Assembly (NCBI RefSeq): GCF_013112245.1
Contig: NZ_WVRN01000001.1
Coordinates: forward strand, 62,001-126,000
Reading direction: 5' to 3'
Origin: Ruegeria sp. HKCCD4315
GTDB lineage: Bacteria > Pseudomonadota > Alphaproteobacteria > Rhodobacterales > Rhodobacteraceae
DNA length: 64,000 bases
Part shown: piece after piece, positions 8,472 through 16,661 of the stretch
How positions within the stretch are numbered: position 1 is the stretch's first letter
Layout of the letters: each line of letters begins with the position of its first letter
Made by a program: the position numbers and the translations under genes
Notes under the pieces: generated by a model
Seen by the model: the letters and a program-made list of their open reading frames with translations, nothing else
The model's database searches: none
What the model was told of the DNA's origin: nothing

Positions 8472-9092
8472 TTAGAGCGACGAGATGGCATTGATCACTG
8501 CTTCTCTGCTCTGAACAGCACCGGTTTGTAGATACTCCATAGCTTTGAGAGCAGCTTCATGGGCTTGGAAAGATGACCCGCCAACGCAATCTTCTACAAC
8601 GCGGCAGAAGTAGTCTGATTGGTGGCCATCGACGAATGTGTAGTGCACACAAACATCTGTCAGCCCGCCGCACAACAAAAGTGTGTCCACCCTTAAACCG
8701 CGCAGCAGGATTTCGAAATCGGTTCCAAAAAACGCAGAATACCGTCGCTTCGGGACGATGTAGTCACCTTTGCGATATCCCATCTCATCTTTTGCAACTT
8801 CAGTCCGTGGATCACCTTCGAGACAGTGTATGTCTTCGTCACCATCCAGTTCCCTGCCGAAGTCGATCTGATCGGGACGATGGACTTCCTGAACGAAGAT
8901 GACGGGCACATTGTTGTCATGCGCAGCGTCAACCAAATCGCGCGCAGCGATCATGCGCTCTTTGTAACCCGGCATGTTGTCAATGGAGCGCACTTCGCTG
9001 TCATCAATAAACGTGCTCTTTTGAATGTCGATTAAGATCAGGGCAGGTCTACCCTCGATCAGTTTCTTGGCTTGTTTGGATTTAGTTGTCAT
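8472..9092 (-). CDS. Isochorismatase-family cysteine hydrolase
   Basis: A 206-residue soluble hydrolase. The catalytic triad of the family is complete: Asp22 in L-I-D-I-Q, Lys115 in V-P-K-R-R-Y-S-A-F, and Cys148 in T-D-V-C-V-H-Y-T, with the non-proline cis-peptide region G-G-L-T-D before it. Relatives hydrolyse isochorismate, nicotinamide, N-carbamoyl compounds or similar amides; substrate cannot be chosen from sequence. It may be co-transcribed with the hydratase-like gene that starts about 200 bases downstream. Confidence 0.85.
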   Translation of the reverse strand: MTTKSKQAKKLIEGRPALILIDIQKSTFIDDSEVRSIDNMPGYKERMIAARDLVDAAHDNNVPVIFVQEVHRPDQIDFGRELDGDEDIHCLEGDPRTEVAKDEMGYRKGDYIVPKRRYSAFFGTDFEILLRGLRVDTLLLCGGLTDVCVHYTFVDGHQSDYFCRVVEDCVGGSSFQAHEAALKAMEYLQTGAVQSREAVINAISSL

Positions 9093-9368
9093 GTTCGACC
9101 TCTAATCTGCCAGGTCGTCCTGAAGATACGCCGGTAATTAGCCGGGTCGTCCCAGCGGGCAGATCAATTTTGACTAAATGTGCAACTGAGTCTGGTCAAG
9201 ACCGTGCTGCTTTGTTTTGGAATGAAAACTATATGCTCGCGCCCAAGGCAACATTGCCCGCAAACTGCCGTTAGGGGTTAAGTGTAGCGATGGTCTGTAC
9301 CCAGCCCAGAATGGGCAGCCAAATACGGAATATAGCAATTCAGAAAAATTGTGACTTCCAACCAGCGG

Positions 9369-10226
9369 CTACTCAATTGCAGTGCGAAATGTTGAGGTAA
9401 GCCGTTTGTTCAAACCGTGATGAGGTTTGGCTGAGAAACCGTAGTGCAATTTCGCCAATGCAGCGATGTCATTGAAAATCACTACAGAGCCGCCTTCTTC
9501 ATTCGCGTAAACTAGTAGTTTTTGGCAAAAGGCATCCAAACCAATTGCCGGAAAGCCCGCCATAGCTACGCCACCGGGTGCTGGTCCGCCGAACAGTAAA
9601 AGTACCGCCTCCGGCAGGTCCACCCCCAGTTGGGACGCTTCGGTCGCAAAATCGATTTCCCCAAACCACACAGTATCGTCCTGCCCCATCACAGCTGTCC
9701 TGAGACGTTCTACTGCCTCTGGTACGCTGAGCAGAGTTTGCAGTTCGATGACCCCATAGTCGGCAAACAATCCGCTGGTTGGCGCTGGTGTTGCATCCAA
9801 ATCGTTTAGAACTTCGAGCATCTTGCTCTCAAATGCATTTAACGCTTGGGTGTCATTCAGACCATGCCGCACTTTGAGAAACTGAGAGTCTGTGTAGGCG
9901 ATCTGTGGACGACCATCCTGATCGAAGGAAAGAACTCGAAAAGGAAGGTCCAGACCTGCTCGCACGTTCTCTTTCAGAATGGGCGTGTTTATCTCTGGAT
10001 CAGAGAAAATGAGCACACGGGACGCTGGCGTTTCTACGCCTTCGGCTTTGGCCAGACGCGAATGATCTATCGATGCGATTGGAGTAGCTCCCGCTTCGTC
10101 AACGGCAGTCTCAAGCACTAAGAAGTTTTCGTCCACCGCACTCTGGGCAGATGACGATTGTGCCAGAGCGGATGTCGAAACTGATGAAGTTGCAATCATC
10201 GAGAGAACAAAGAAAAACCTCAGCAC
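9369..10226 (-). CDS. Exported protein with two DUF302 domains (copy A)
   Basis: A 285-residue protein with a signal peptide (about residues 1-23, ending A-L-A-Q). The first DUF302 domain spans about 35-120 and shows I-A-S-I-D-H-S-R-L-A-K, R-V-L-I-F-S-D-P and G-L-D-L-P-F-R-V-L. A second, more diverged DUF302-like domain covers about 170-285. The function of DUF302 is not established. The gene follows a DUF4345 membrane protein by 16 bases. A paralogous pair with the same order lies at 58188-59437; the two DUF302 proteins are equal in length and clearly related throughout. Confidence 0.8.
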   Translation of the reverse strand: MLRFFFVLSMIATSSVSTSALAQSSSAQSAVDENFLVLETAVDEAGATPIASIDHSRLAKAEGVETPASRVLIFSDPEINTPILKENVRAGLDLPFRVLSFDQDGRPQIAYTDSQFLKVRHGLNDTQALNAFESKMLEVLNDLDATPAPTSGLFADYGVIELQTLLSVPEAVERLRTAVMGQDDTVWFGEIDFATEASQLGVDLPEAVLLLFGGPAPGGVAMAGFPAIGLDAFCQKLLVYANEEGGSVVIFNDIAALAKLHYGFSAKPHHGLNKRLTSTFRTAIE

Positions 10227-10242
10227 CTTATCACTTCCTGTT

Positions 10243-10617
10243 TCATTGTACTTTTTTTAGACAAACCGCCGCCAGAGCTGCAAAAGCTATCTCGGCCGCA
10301 AGATAAAAGAGAAGTATCCCGTTCGGAACTCCATCGATAAGAATGCTTAGTATGCGTCCAACGGCCAGTCCCGACATAAACAAAAAAAGAACCCAAAGCG
10401 CCGGTCGTTGTAGATCTGGTTTCACCACGGCCGCTAACCAAAACAAAGCGTTTGCCAGGTAAAGACCCATAATCGCTCGGAAGACATGCGTCTGGTTCGT
10501 CCCTTCCACTGGAAATCCCAGCAAAACTGGGATCGAACGGCCGGGCATCAGACCGTATGACAACGCAATTGGCACGAGGCCGACGGCAGCAAGCAGAAGG
10601 ACTAATCTAGCACTCAT
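10243..10617 (-). CDS. DUF4345-family membrane protein (copy A)
   Basis: A 124-residue protein with four predicted membrane helices and the family features G-L-M-P-G in the first loop and H-V-F-R-A-I-M-G-L-Y-L-A in the second helix. Function is unknown. GGGAG precedes the ATG at 10617. It is the first gene of a two-gene operon with the DUF302 protein. The second copy at 59039-59437 is nearly identical in the membrane core but has a longer C-terminal tail that overlaps the next gene. Confidence 0.8.
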   Translation of the reverse strand: MSARLVLLLAAVGLVPIALSYGLMPGRSIPVLLGFPVEGTNQTHVFRAIMGLYLANALFWLAAVVKPDLQRPALWVLFLFMSGLAVGRILSILIDGVPNGILLFYLAAEIAFAALAAVCLKKVQ

Positions 10618-10674
10618 GGAGGACTCCCTCTCGTAGAGGTTTCGCTTTTTGCGAAATTCCTAGTCGGTTTTTTG

Positions 10675-10703
10675 GGGCATCCGATGATCCGAGCCGGATG
10701 CCC
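10675..10703. promoter_or_regulatory. Inverted repeat upstream of the DUF4345-DUF302 operon (copy A)
   Basis: GGGCATCCG and CGGATGCCC form perfect 9-base arms with an 11-base spacer, about 58 bases upstream of the DUF4345 start. The arms are conserved at 59494-59522 in front of the second operon copy although the spacer differs. That suggests an operator or RNA hairpin. There is no T tract following it in the direction of a finished gene. Confidence 0.45.
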
Positions 10704-10862
10704 ACGCTGCGGCGGGAAAGGCGTATTGGTTGCCTCATTAACCTTCTGAGAGATGACACCTTCGGTCGATGTCTATTCTTCAACTTAACCTTGGTTGGAA
10801 ACCAGCTTCCCACTCGGAAGAATTCCTCTAAGGTTTTAAGATGTGCCTTTACCAGACTGGCG

Positions 10863-12074
10863 CTACTGCTGCTTTCGTTTAACCGAAATAATGCACCCAG
10901 AGTGTTTTGGATGACGAGCAGGTACATCCCGGGCCATTGCGTCCACGTTTCCGAGGTGCCGCAACGCTCCGTTGTTCAGCAACACGCCTCGCCCAGCATC
11001 ATACCGGCGCTGTCCAAATCCGCTGGCAACGCATTCCCAGTCTTCCTTGGCCGCCGCGTTGCGGAATCTCGGTAGGTCGTGTGGGTCATGTCGTCCAGGT
11101 GTTGCTGCGACGTGATCGTGTTTCTTCGCATTGCTTTGGTGGGTTAAATGGTGGGTCACTTGTGTTGTGCCAGGTTGCTGGACAGTACCGGTTGTCGGCC
11201 TCGGCTTAGGGCGCATGATTGTCACAACGCCTTGTGGATTCGGATGTCCTGGGACTGCCACGTGAGTTGCCGTAGGTTTCGGTGTCAACTGTGGAACCTG
11301 ACCAGGAACCGCCGTGGGAACCTGATTGGGGGTTGCGGTTGGGACAAGCGGTGGTGTCGCTGTAGTGCCGCTGGGTTGCGGAACACGGCCGGGCACTGCG
11401 ACCGGAATCTGGTTTGGTGTTGCAGTCGGGACGAGCGGTGGCACAGCAGTTTGACCGGTGGGCTGAGGTGGGACCTGACCAGGAACTGCGACTGGTATTT
11501 GGTTTGGTGTTGCGGTGGGCACAAGTGGGGGCACCGCTGTTGGGCCGGTAGGTTGAGGCGGAACCTGGCCAGGGATAGCTATCGGAACTTGATTGGGAGT
11601 TGCAGTCGGAACTTGGGGCGGCACCGCGGTAGGACCAGTAGCCAATGGCGGAACCTGATTTGGAACAGCTGTCGGAACCCGGTTTGGTGTCGCGTTTGGT
11701 GCCAGAGGCGGAGTTAGGGTCGGCGCTATTACCGGCGTGGGAACCTGACCAGGAACCGCTATCGGTGTCGCAATAGGAACCTGACCGGGAATTGCGTTCG
11801 GGACCGCGCTCGGCGCAAGGACTGGAACAGTAACGGACGTGGGCGTTTGCTGCGTTCCCTTAGGCGGCAACTGATTTGCCACCGGCTGAGTTGGGCCAGT
11901 AACTTGATTACCTGCCCCTTGCCCACCAGCCTGCCCGCACCCTTGGCTCGACTGGTGTGGGTTCCCTACGCCTCTGCACCACCCGTAGTGATTTCCGCGG
12001 GCAAAGACCTGAGTAGCGGCCAGTTCTGCAATTAGACAAGTTGCGGTAAGTACAGCAATGCGGTTCAGTTTCAT
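10863..12074 (-). CDS. Exported proline/threonine-rich repeat protein next to TpsB
   Basis: A 403-residue protein. Residues 1-25 form a signal peptide (ends Q-V-F-A). The middle, about residues 60-285, is low-complexity Pro-Thr-Val-rich sequence with roughly 30-residue units built from T-A-T-P-N-Q-V-P and A-V-P-G-Q-V-P-P. The C-terminal 75 residues look globular and hold two cysteines (W-E-C-V-A and S-G-C-I-I). GAGG stands seven bases before the ATG at 12074, which lies 7 bases after the TpsB stop, so the two are co-transcribed. It lacks the haemagglutinin TPS domain of classical TpsA partners. It could be the transported substrate, a stalk-like surface protein or a helper; this is inference from context. 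Confidence 0.7.
   Translation of the reverse strand: MKLNRIAVLTATCLIAELAATQVFARGNHYGWCRGVGNPHQSSQGCGQAGGQGAGNQVTGPTQPVANQLPPKGTQQTPTSVTVPVLAPSAVPNAIPGQVPIATPIAVPGQVPTPVIAPTLTPPLAPNATPNRVPTAVPNQVPPLATGPTAVPPQVPTATPNQVPIAIPGQVPPQPTGPTAVPPLVPTATPNQIPVAVPGQVPPQPTGQTAVPPLVPTATPNQIPVAVPGRVPQPSGTTATPPLVPTATPNQVPTAVPGQVPQLTPKPTATHVAVPGHPNPQGVVTIMRPKPRPTTGTVQQPGTTQVTHHLTHQSNAKKHDHVAATPGRHDPHDLPRFRNAAAKEDWECVASGFGQRRYDAGRGVLLNNGALRHLGNVDAMARDVPARHPKHSGCIISVKRKQQ
11290..11640 (-). repeat. In-gene tandem repeat of about 90 bases, four units
   Basis: Four imperfect units spaced 87-93 bases encode the P-T-A-T-P-N-Q-V/I-P blocks of the proline-rich protein. Units begin near 11335, 11428, 11509 and 11597 and keep the reading frame. 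It is coding repetition, not a CRISPR array. Confidence 0.7.
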
Positions 12075-12081
12075 AACATCC

Positions 12082-13626
12082 TCACCAACTTGTTGTAAGA
12101 GCAAGATACGCGCCAGGATCGCCAGAGTCGGTCAAAGGGCCGTCTCTCAAAGGGACACCGACATATCCCGACAGAAATAGATTTTGCTTAAACTCAATGT
12201 CCAAACCCAGACCTGTCGATGCCAGTGTAGCATTATCAACTTCGAAACTCGCAGGGTTATTGTTCGAGATGTAACCCACGTCGAAAAAGGCAAAGGGCGT
12301 TAAGCGATGTATGCTCTGGGAACTGGGGAAGTAGGAATGAGACACTTCGAAAATCGCGGAAATCCCGGAATCACCATCCACTTCGTCAAAACGATATCCG
12401 CGCAAAGCATAACGATCACCAAGGAAGTACTCTTCGACTGAGGGCAGCCGGTCTGTTGTGTACTGCCCCCAGATCTCGGTGCGCCAAGCTGTGTTGGGAG
12501 ACAAGCCCGTTAGCGGGCTTTCGTATCCGACGCCACCTCGTAGATGCCAGAACGAAGAGTCCCCGTCGTCAAAATTCGCGTCTGTCGTGTCGTTGTCATT
12601 GTCACCAAAAGATAAGGTTAGCCCTGCTTCCAGAGCTTGTCCCTTTGGATAGTTTTGCCCGTAAAGATATGTAAGGCCAACGACACTCGCGTCACTGGAT
12701 AGTGGAACGCCACCACTGACTGAATCCGCTTTTGAAAGGCGATAGTCCAGCAGAAGATACCCATAACGGGCCACATCGCGGATCACGGGGTAACCCATCG
12801 CGACTGTGAAGTTCTCGCCGTCAATATCTGTTCTCGCAAAGTCCCCCGAGAGGTCACGTTTTGCGTTTATGTTCCCGTAGAAGATCTCACCGTACAGACC
12901 ATTGCTGTTCAGCGGCGTGCGATAGGTAAGAGCGCCCCATAAAGAGTGTTCATCGTCTTTGTCCCAATTGTAATTGCCTGATCCCTCAAATCGCAGCAAA
13001 TCCCCGACGGTCAGCGTTGAATAAAACTCTTGTACGACATAGAAGCTGAGCGCTTCCCCAAGCTCACGCGGAGGGTTATCTAGTGTCGCACTACCGGCTT
13101 GTTTGCGCAGAGGTTCTCCCAATACTCTCAGCCGAGCACCAGCCTGATCCGGGTAATCAAGTTCGGTCGACACGTCCAAATCGGGTATGTCCTCGGCTAG
13201 CATAACCGCCCGCTCAAATCGTTTGAGAGTTATTGGGTATGCGGTGGTGAGGGGGCGAAAGATCTTTTCTAGGGTTTGGAACGTGCGAGAATCTACGCCT
13301 TCAATTTCGATGGTTTGAATGCGCCCTTCATCAACAATTATGCTTTGCCCATCGGGACCGGGCCAGGCCTCAGCCAAGAAGTAACCATCTTCTCGATAGA
13401 TCTGAGTGATCGTTGATGCGACCTCCACCGCTGTGATGCGCCCTGACCGATTGAAGGCCAATTGACCGGCAAAAGTTAACAGCTCATCCGCATCATACAC
13501 CGTTACGCCGCTGACCGAGTGCTGGGATGCGATGTCCCAGGTTTGGGCAATGCTACTTTTGGGAACTGATGCAGCGGCCACAAGAGTGCAAATGATCGCA
13601 AAAACAACTGAGCTGAATACGCGCAT
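12082..13626 (-). CDS. ShlB/FhaC-type two-partner secretion outer membrane transporter (TpsB)
   Basis: A 514-residue Omp85-superfamily protein. There is a signal peptide (residues 1 to about 28), a POTRA-like region about 36-175 (S-V-S-G-V-T-V-Y to the E-G-R-I-Q-T-I-E-I-E-G strand) and a C-terminal beta-barrel to the end. The barrel has the diagnostic loop motif G-D-R-Y-A-L-R-G-Y-R-F (L-R-G-Y at 408-411) and a terminal aromatic residue (T-S-W). The barrel lacks long insertions and length is normal. The ATG at 13626 was chosen over a TTG nine bases upstream. TpsB proteins export a large TpsA protein across the outer membrane. Here the only linked partner is the proline-rich repeat protein 7 bases downstream. 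Confidence 0.85.
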   Translation of the reverse strand: MRVFSSVVFAIICTLVAAASVPKSSIAQTWDIASQHSVSGVTVYDADELLTFAGQLAFNRSGRITAVEVASTITQIYREDGYFLAEAWPGPDGQSIIVDEGRIQTIEIEGVDSRTFQTLEKIFRPLTTAYPITLKRFERAVMLAEDIPDLDVSTELDYPDQAGARLRVLGEPLRKQAGSATLDNPPRELGEALSFYVVQEFYSTLTVGDLLRFEGSGNYNWDKDDEHSLWGALTYRTPLNSNGLYGEIFYGNINAKRDLSGDFARTDIDGENFTVAMGYPVIRDVARYGYLLLDYRLSKADSVSGGVPLSSDASVVGLTYLYGQNYPKGQALEAGLTLSFGDNDNDTTDANFDDGDSSFWHLRGGVGYESPLTGLSPNTAWRTEIWGQYTTDRLPSVEEYFLGDRYALRGYRFDEVDGDSGISAIFEVSHSYFPSSQSIHRLTPFAFFDVGYISNNNPASFEVDNATLASTGLGLDIEFKQNLFLSGYVGVPLRDGPLTDSGDPGAYLALTTSW

Positions 13627-13845
13627 TTTTGACAACCTTAAAGTGACTGAGCATGTTGAAGTCCAATGTTATTATGTGGTTCGCATGTGTGAACCTGACG
13701 CTACTCGAATGTACTGATGGGTGATGTTTTTAAGAAACACAGTGAACAGAACGCAGATTTACTTAATACGCCGCACGTACGACGGCGCTCAATTACACAA
13801 CCCGGCTTTTCAACAAGTTAGAGTAGAGAACTAGTAGGACAGTCC

Positions 13846-14778
13846 TCACAATTCCGGTTGCTCAAAAACATAAAGCCGCGAATTCTTGGCATCGTCTGTC
13901 AGGATATAGAGAAGCCCTCTGGTCTCATCGAGGGCGATCCCTTCGGGATGTTTAACTTCTTTTTGTTTTCCATCTTCTGTGAACGTCAAACTGATAGACT
14001 TTACGGACTTGGACTCTGGATTGTAGACGAAGATCTGACGGCTTTTGTCACTCACAATCCAAAGAGAACGCGAGGACCGGGACCATGCCAGGCCGCTCAA
14101 ATCCAGTTCATCATCATCTACACGCTCGGAGATAAAACCTGCATCGCGGGCTAAAGGAATGATCTCAATAATTTCGTCTAGCTCTGGCGATAACACCATT
14201 AACAACCTTGGTTGTCCCTCAATGCCAACGAAGACCCGCCCGGATTCCGGGTCAACGGCGATGCCTTCGGGTCCCTTGTTCAAAGGGTTGCCGACGAGTA
14301 ATGCAGCGGCGGTCGGGTAACCTTTAAGAGATGCGAGAGGTATTGTCGTCAGTTGAATGGGGTCAGTTGGGTGAACGACTAGGATTGATCGGTCAGTTTC
14401 TTGAAGCACTAAAACGGCCCCATCTTTTCGAGGTGCAACACCCTCCAAATCTGACCCTGCCAATGCTGACAACATGAAAGAGTTTCCTAATACCCCGTCG
14501 ACTCCGAGTAGGTGCAGTTTAGGTTCGGCATCACTTACAGACCACAAGAAGCCTTCAGCGTTAGACATTGCCAAACCGGAAGGCTCTGAAAATCCCTCTG
14601 ATTTGTCTGCCACCTTGAATTTATCGACCAGAATCAAACCAGCACTTTCGGCGTAGGCAAAATCGGTCCAAGGCAAGAAGGCTGCCGCAACCAAGCTGGC
14701 CGCAAAAGCGAGTCGTCTAAGTTTGCAGAAACACCGTGAAATTTCAGCTTTTGACGAAAACACTCTGTTTTCTGTCAT
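13846..14778 (-). CDS. SdiA-regulated/YjiK-like beta-propeller protein
   Basis: A 310-residue exported protein. A hydrophobic segment near residues 25-45 (A-A-S-L-V-A-A-A-F-L) acts as signal or anchor, followed by repeated propeller blades with the phrases E-P-S-G-L-A, D-L-E-G-V-A, G-P-E-G-I-A-V-D and H-P-E-G-I-A-L-D. This matches the SdiA-regulated domain family, whose biochemical role is unclear. The ATG at 14778 is chosen over an upstream GTG. A related but shorter propeller lies at 26900-27667. It stands alone between the TpsB gene and a divergent membrane protein gene. Confidence 0.75.
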   Translation of the reverse strand: MTENRVFSSKAEISRCFCKLRRLAFAASLVAAAFLPWTDFAYAESAGLILVDKFKVADKSEGFSEPSGLAMSNAEGFLWSVSDAEPKLHLLGVDGVLGNSFMLSALAGSDLEGVAPRKDGAVLVLQETDRSILVVHPTDPIQLTTIPLASLKGYPTAAALLVGNPLNKGPEGIAVDPESGRVFVGIEGQPRLLMVLSPELDEIIEIIPLARDAGFISERVDDDELDLSGLAWSRSSRSLWIVSDKSRQIFVYNPESKSVKSISLTFTEDGKQKEVKHPEGIALDETRGLLYILTDDAKNSRLYVFEQPEL

Positions 14779-14960
14779 TGGATTCTCTCGCGTTTGGACC
14801 ACATCCCTGTATCAGCGTTCGTATCACAGTCCGGATACGATGTCCGAAGAATGCACTGTAATCTCTTTACCTGATCCCGCCTGTTGCGATTGAATTGAAT
14901 AGGGCACGATGTGCCTTTGGTTAAGCGTAAGCCTTTGGCGAGAGCAGGAAGGAAGACAAG

Positions 14961-15719
14961 TTGAATACGACCCTCACATTTGTGACCGTGTTGTTGATGC
15001 TGCTGTTGCCAGGTGCTGCGGTGTCACAAGTCGACCCTGCGACGATGCTGGCCGGGGCTTCGGGGTCGGAAATCGTTATCGAACGCCGGTGGACGCAGTT
15101 TCGTGGCAAACAGGAACTGTATTTCTTTACTCTCGATGTGATCGTCACGATCATTCTGGCTGGCTTGATCGTCTATCATCCGGTGAGACGTAAAGCCCGT
15201 AGAAGCGTCCGCGACATAGTTATGCCAAGGCTTTTCTTCCTGTATGCGCTTATCGGCATGGCGGTTGGTTTTCTAGTAGTTCAGCACGGTTCAATGATCG
15301 GTTTCGTTATCTTTGGCATCGGCGCGTTGCTCAGGTTCCGCTCCAATCTCGATGATCCGGTGGACACTGTCGAAATGATAATCGTGACCGTTCTTGGTCT
15401 TGCGGTCGGTCTGGGCTTGCCGCTGATGGCCACACTGGTGGCGGTTGTATGTTGGTGTTTTATTTGGCTTGGTGGAAGAAACAAGGGTGTAGAGATTTCC
15501 CTCAAGGCCTCAGACGAAGAGCACTCGTTGAGTGTCAGCGGCGCCATTGAAGCTATGGCCGCAGACGCTGGATGGAAGCTGGTCAGAAAACACCACGTCC
15601 CCGGAAAATCTCGCGTTTCATTGCTGTTCATCACCTCGGGTGGACTTTCAGAAGCTCGGATAGAAGAGATGATAAACGATCTGGTTCCTGAAAAAGTTGA
15701 ACTGAAACTCAACCTCTAG
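14961..15719 (+). CDS. Integral membrane protein resembling DUF4956/MgtC-like proteins
   Basis: A 252-residue protein with a signal-like first helix (residues 1-22) and about four further membrane helices between residues 55 and 170. The central phrase G-I-G-A-L-L-R-F-R-S-N-L-D-D-P-V-D-T is like the arginine-containing loop of DUF4956 proteins. The C-terminal 75 residues form a soluble alpha/beta domain. The start is TTG with GGAAGGAAG upstream. The stop directly abuts the stop of the convergent metallophosphoesterase. In other bacteria DUF4956 proteins occur with polyphosphate-related genes, but this link is not shown here. Confidence 0.6.
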   Translation: MNTTLTFVTVLLMLLLPGAAVSQVDPATMLAGASGSEIVIERRWTQFRGKQELYFFTLDVIVTIILAGLIVYHPVRRKARRSVRDIVMPRLFFLYALIGMAVGFLVVQHGSMIGFVIFGIGALLRFRSNLDDPVDTVEMIIVTVLGLAVGLGLPLMATLVAVVCWCFIWLGGRNKGVEISLKASDEEHSLSVSGAIEAMAADAGWKLVRKHHVPGKSRVSLLFITSGGLSEARIEEMINDLVPEKVELKLNL

Positions 15720-16661
15720 TCATTTAACAAGGTCTAAGCGCTTTAATACCGCATTCGGGGATCTGATCTCTTTCGGTAGCGACTTGAAGTTTACCGACCT
15801 TTCGAAATCGGGTCCACGATATACTGCTATCCCAAATTCTCCGTTTGGCTGGAACGTAACATGAGTGAAGCTGTGAGGTGATCTGGCTTTTGAGCCGATA
15901 AGCCGTCGCGGGCCACCTCCCAAACAAGCTTGAGAGACGTAAGCCACGCCGTCTTTCCAACCTGGATAGAAGGCATGATGGTGGCCTGACAGATGCAGAA
16001 CGACACCGCTTTCCAAATAGATTTTTTCAAGTGTTGGGTCACCGATGATTTCGCGTTCGCGCTGGATCGCGAACGGCCAAAGTGGGAGGTGACTGAAAGT
16101 GACAATCGGGTCTCCGTCTGCACCCAGTTCCTGTAGGCGGTCCTGCTGGTTACCGGACAGGGGTCCTAGGGTTGTTGCATCCAGAGACGCAAACGTAATG
16201 CCCTGCATCTCAAAAGCGTAGAAGAACGGGTAGTCCTTTGAAACTAGGAAATCGACGTCTGGTTTTCTCTGAGTCCATTCCTCTGCGTATATTTTTCTTT
16301 CACGCTCGAACCCACTGTAGGCGGAGGCATCATGGTTTCCAGGCGTGACCGCAAATGGAATTCCGGCAGCCGCTAGAGGATCTGATACGGCCACGTGAAA
16401 CGCCTTCCACATCTCCCTGACCTGTTTGTCGGACAAGTTGGGAATGCGCTGTCCCGCAACCATATCTCCGGTCGAAATAACCAGATCTGGATCAATCTCG
16501 ATTATGCGCTCAATCGCCTTGTCGACGCGGGCATCGTATCTTACCGAACCATAGCTTCCATTCAGATCCGATATGACGATGACATCCAATGCCGCCGCTT
16601 TGCAGGCGAGCAGAGCGGTCCAAATGAACACCGCAATAAGAGCAGAACACCTACGGTACAT
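15720..16661 (-). CDS. Exported metallophosphoesterase (calcineurin-like)
   Basis: A 313-residue protein with a signal peptide (about 1-24). The metal-binding motifs of the calcineurin-like fold are in order: D32-x-N34 (usually D-x-H), T-G-D66, G-N109-H110-D, H191 in F-S-H-L-P-L-W-P, and G-H-H-H at 226-229. One first-motif ligand is therefore Asn in place of His, so activity may be altered but the rest is intact. Substrate is unknown. It overlaps the end of the upstream kinase-like gene by 11 bases, so the two are translationally coupled. This places a phosphoester hydrolase in the same exported module as a kinase-like and a phosphatase-like protein. Confidence 0.8.
   Translation of the reverse strand: MYRRCSALIAVFIWTALLACKAAALDVIVISDLNGSYGSVRYDARVDKAIERIIEIDPDLVISTGDMVAGQRIPNLSDKQVREMWKAFHVAVSDPLAAAGIPFAVTPGNHDASAYSGFERERKIYAEEWTQRKPDVDFLVSKDYPFFYAFEMQGITFASLDATTLGPLSGNQQDRLQELGADGDPIVTFSHLPLWPFAIQREREIIGDPTLEKIYLESGVVLHLSGHHHAFYPGWKDGVAYVSQACLGGGPRRLIGSKARSPHSFTHVTFQPNGEFGIAVYRGPDFERSVNFKSLPKEIRSPNAVLKRLDLVK

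Noticed and set aside
10675..10703. Inverted repeat read as a rho-independent terminator
   Set aside because: It lies upstream of a gene start, no T tract follows the stem in the needed direction, and no gene ends just before it. An operator or leader role fits better.
11148..11717. Plus-strand open frame of 189 codons and the repeat array as a possible CRISPR
   Set aside because: Both are produced by the coding tandem repeat of the proline-rich protein. Units differ throughout and have no unique spacers.
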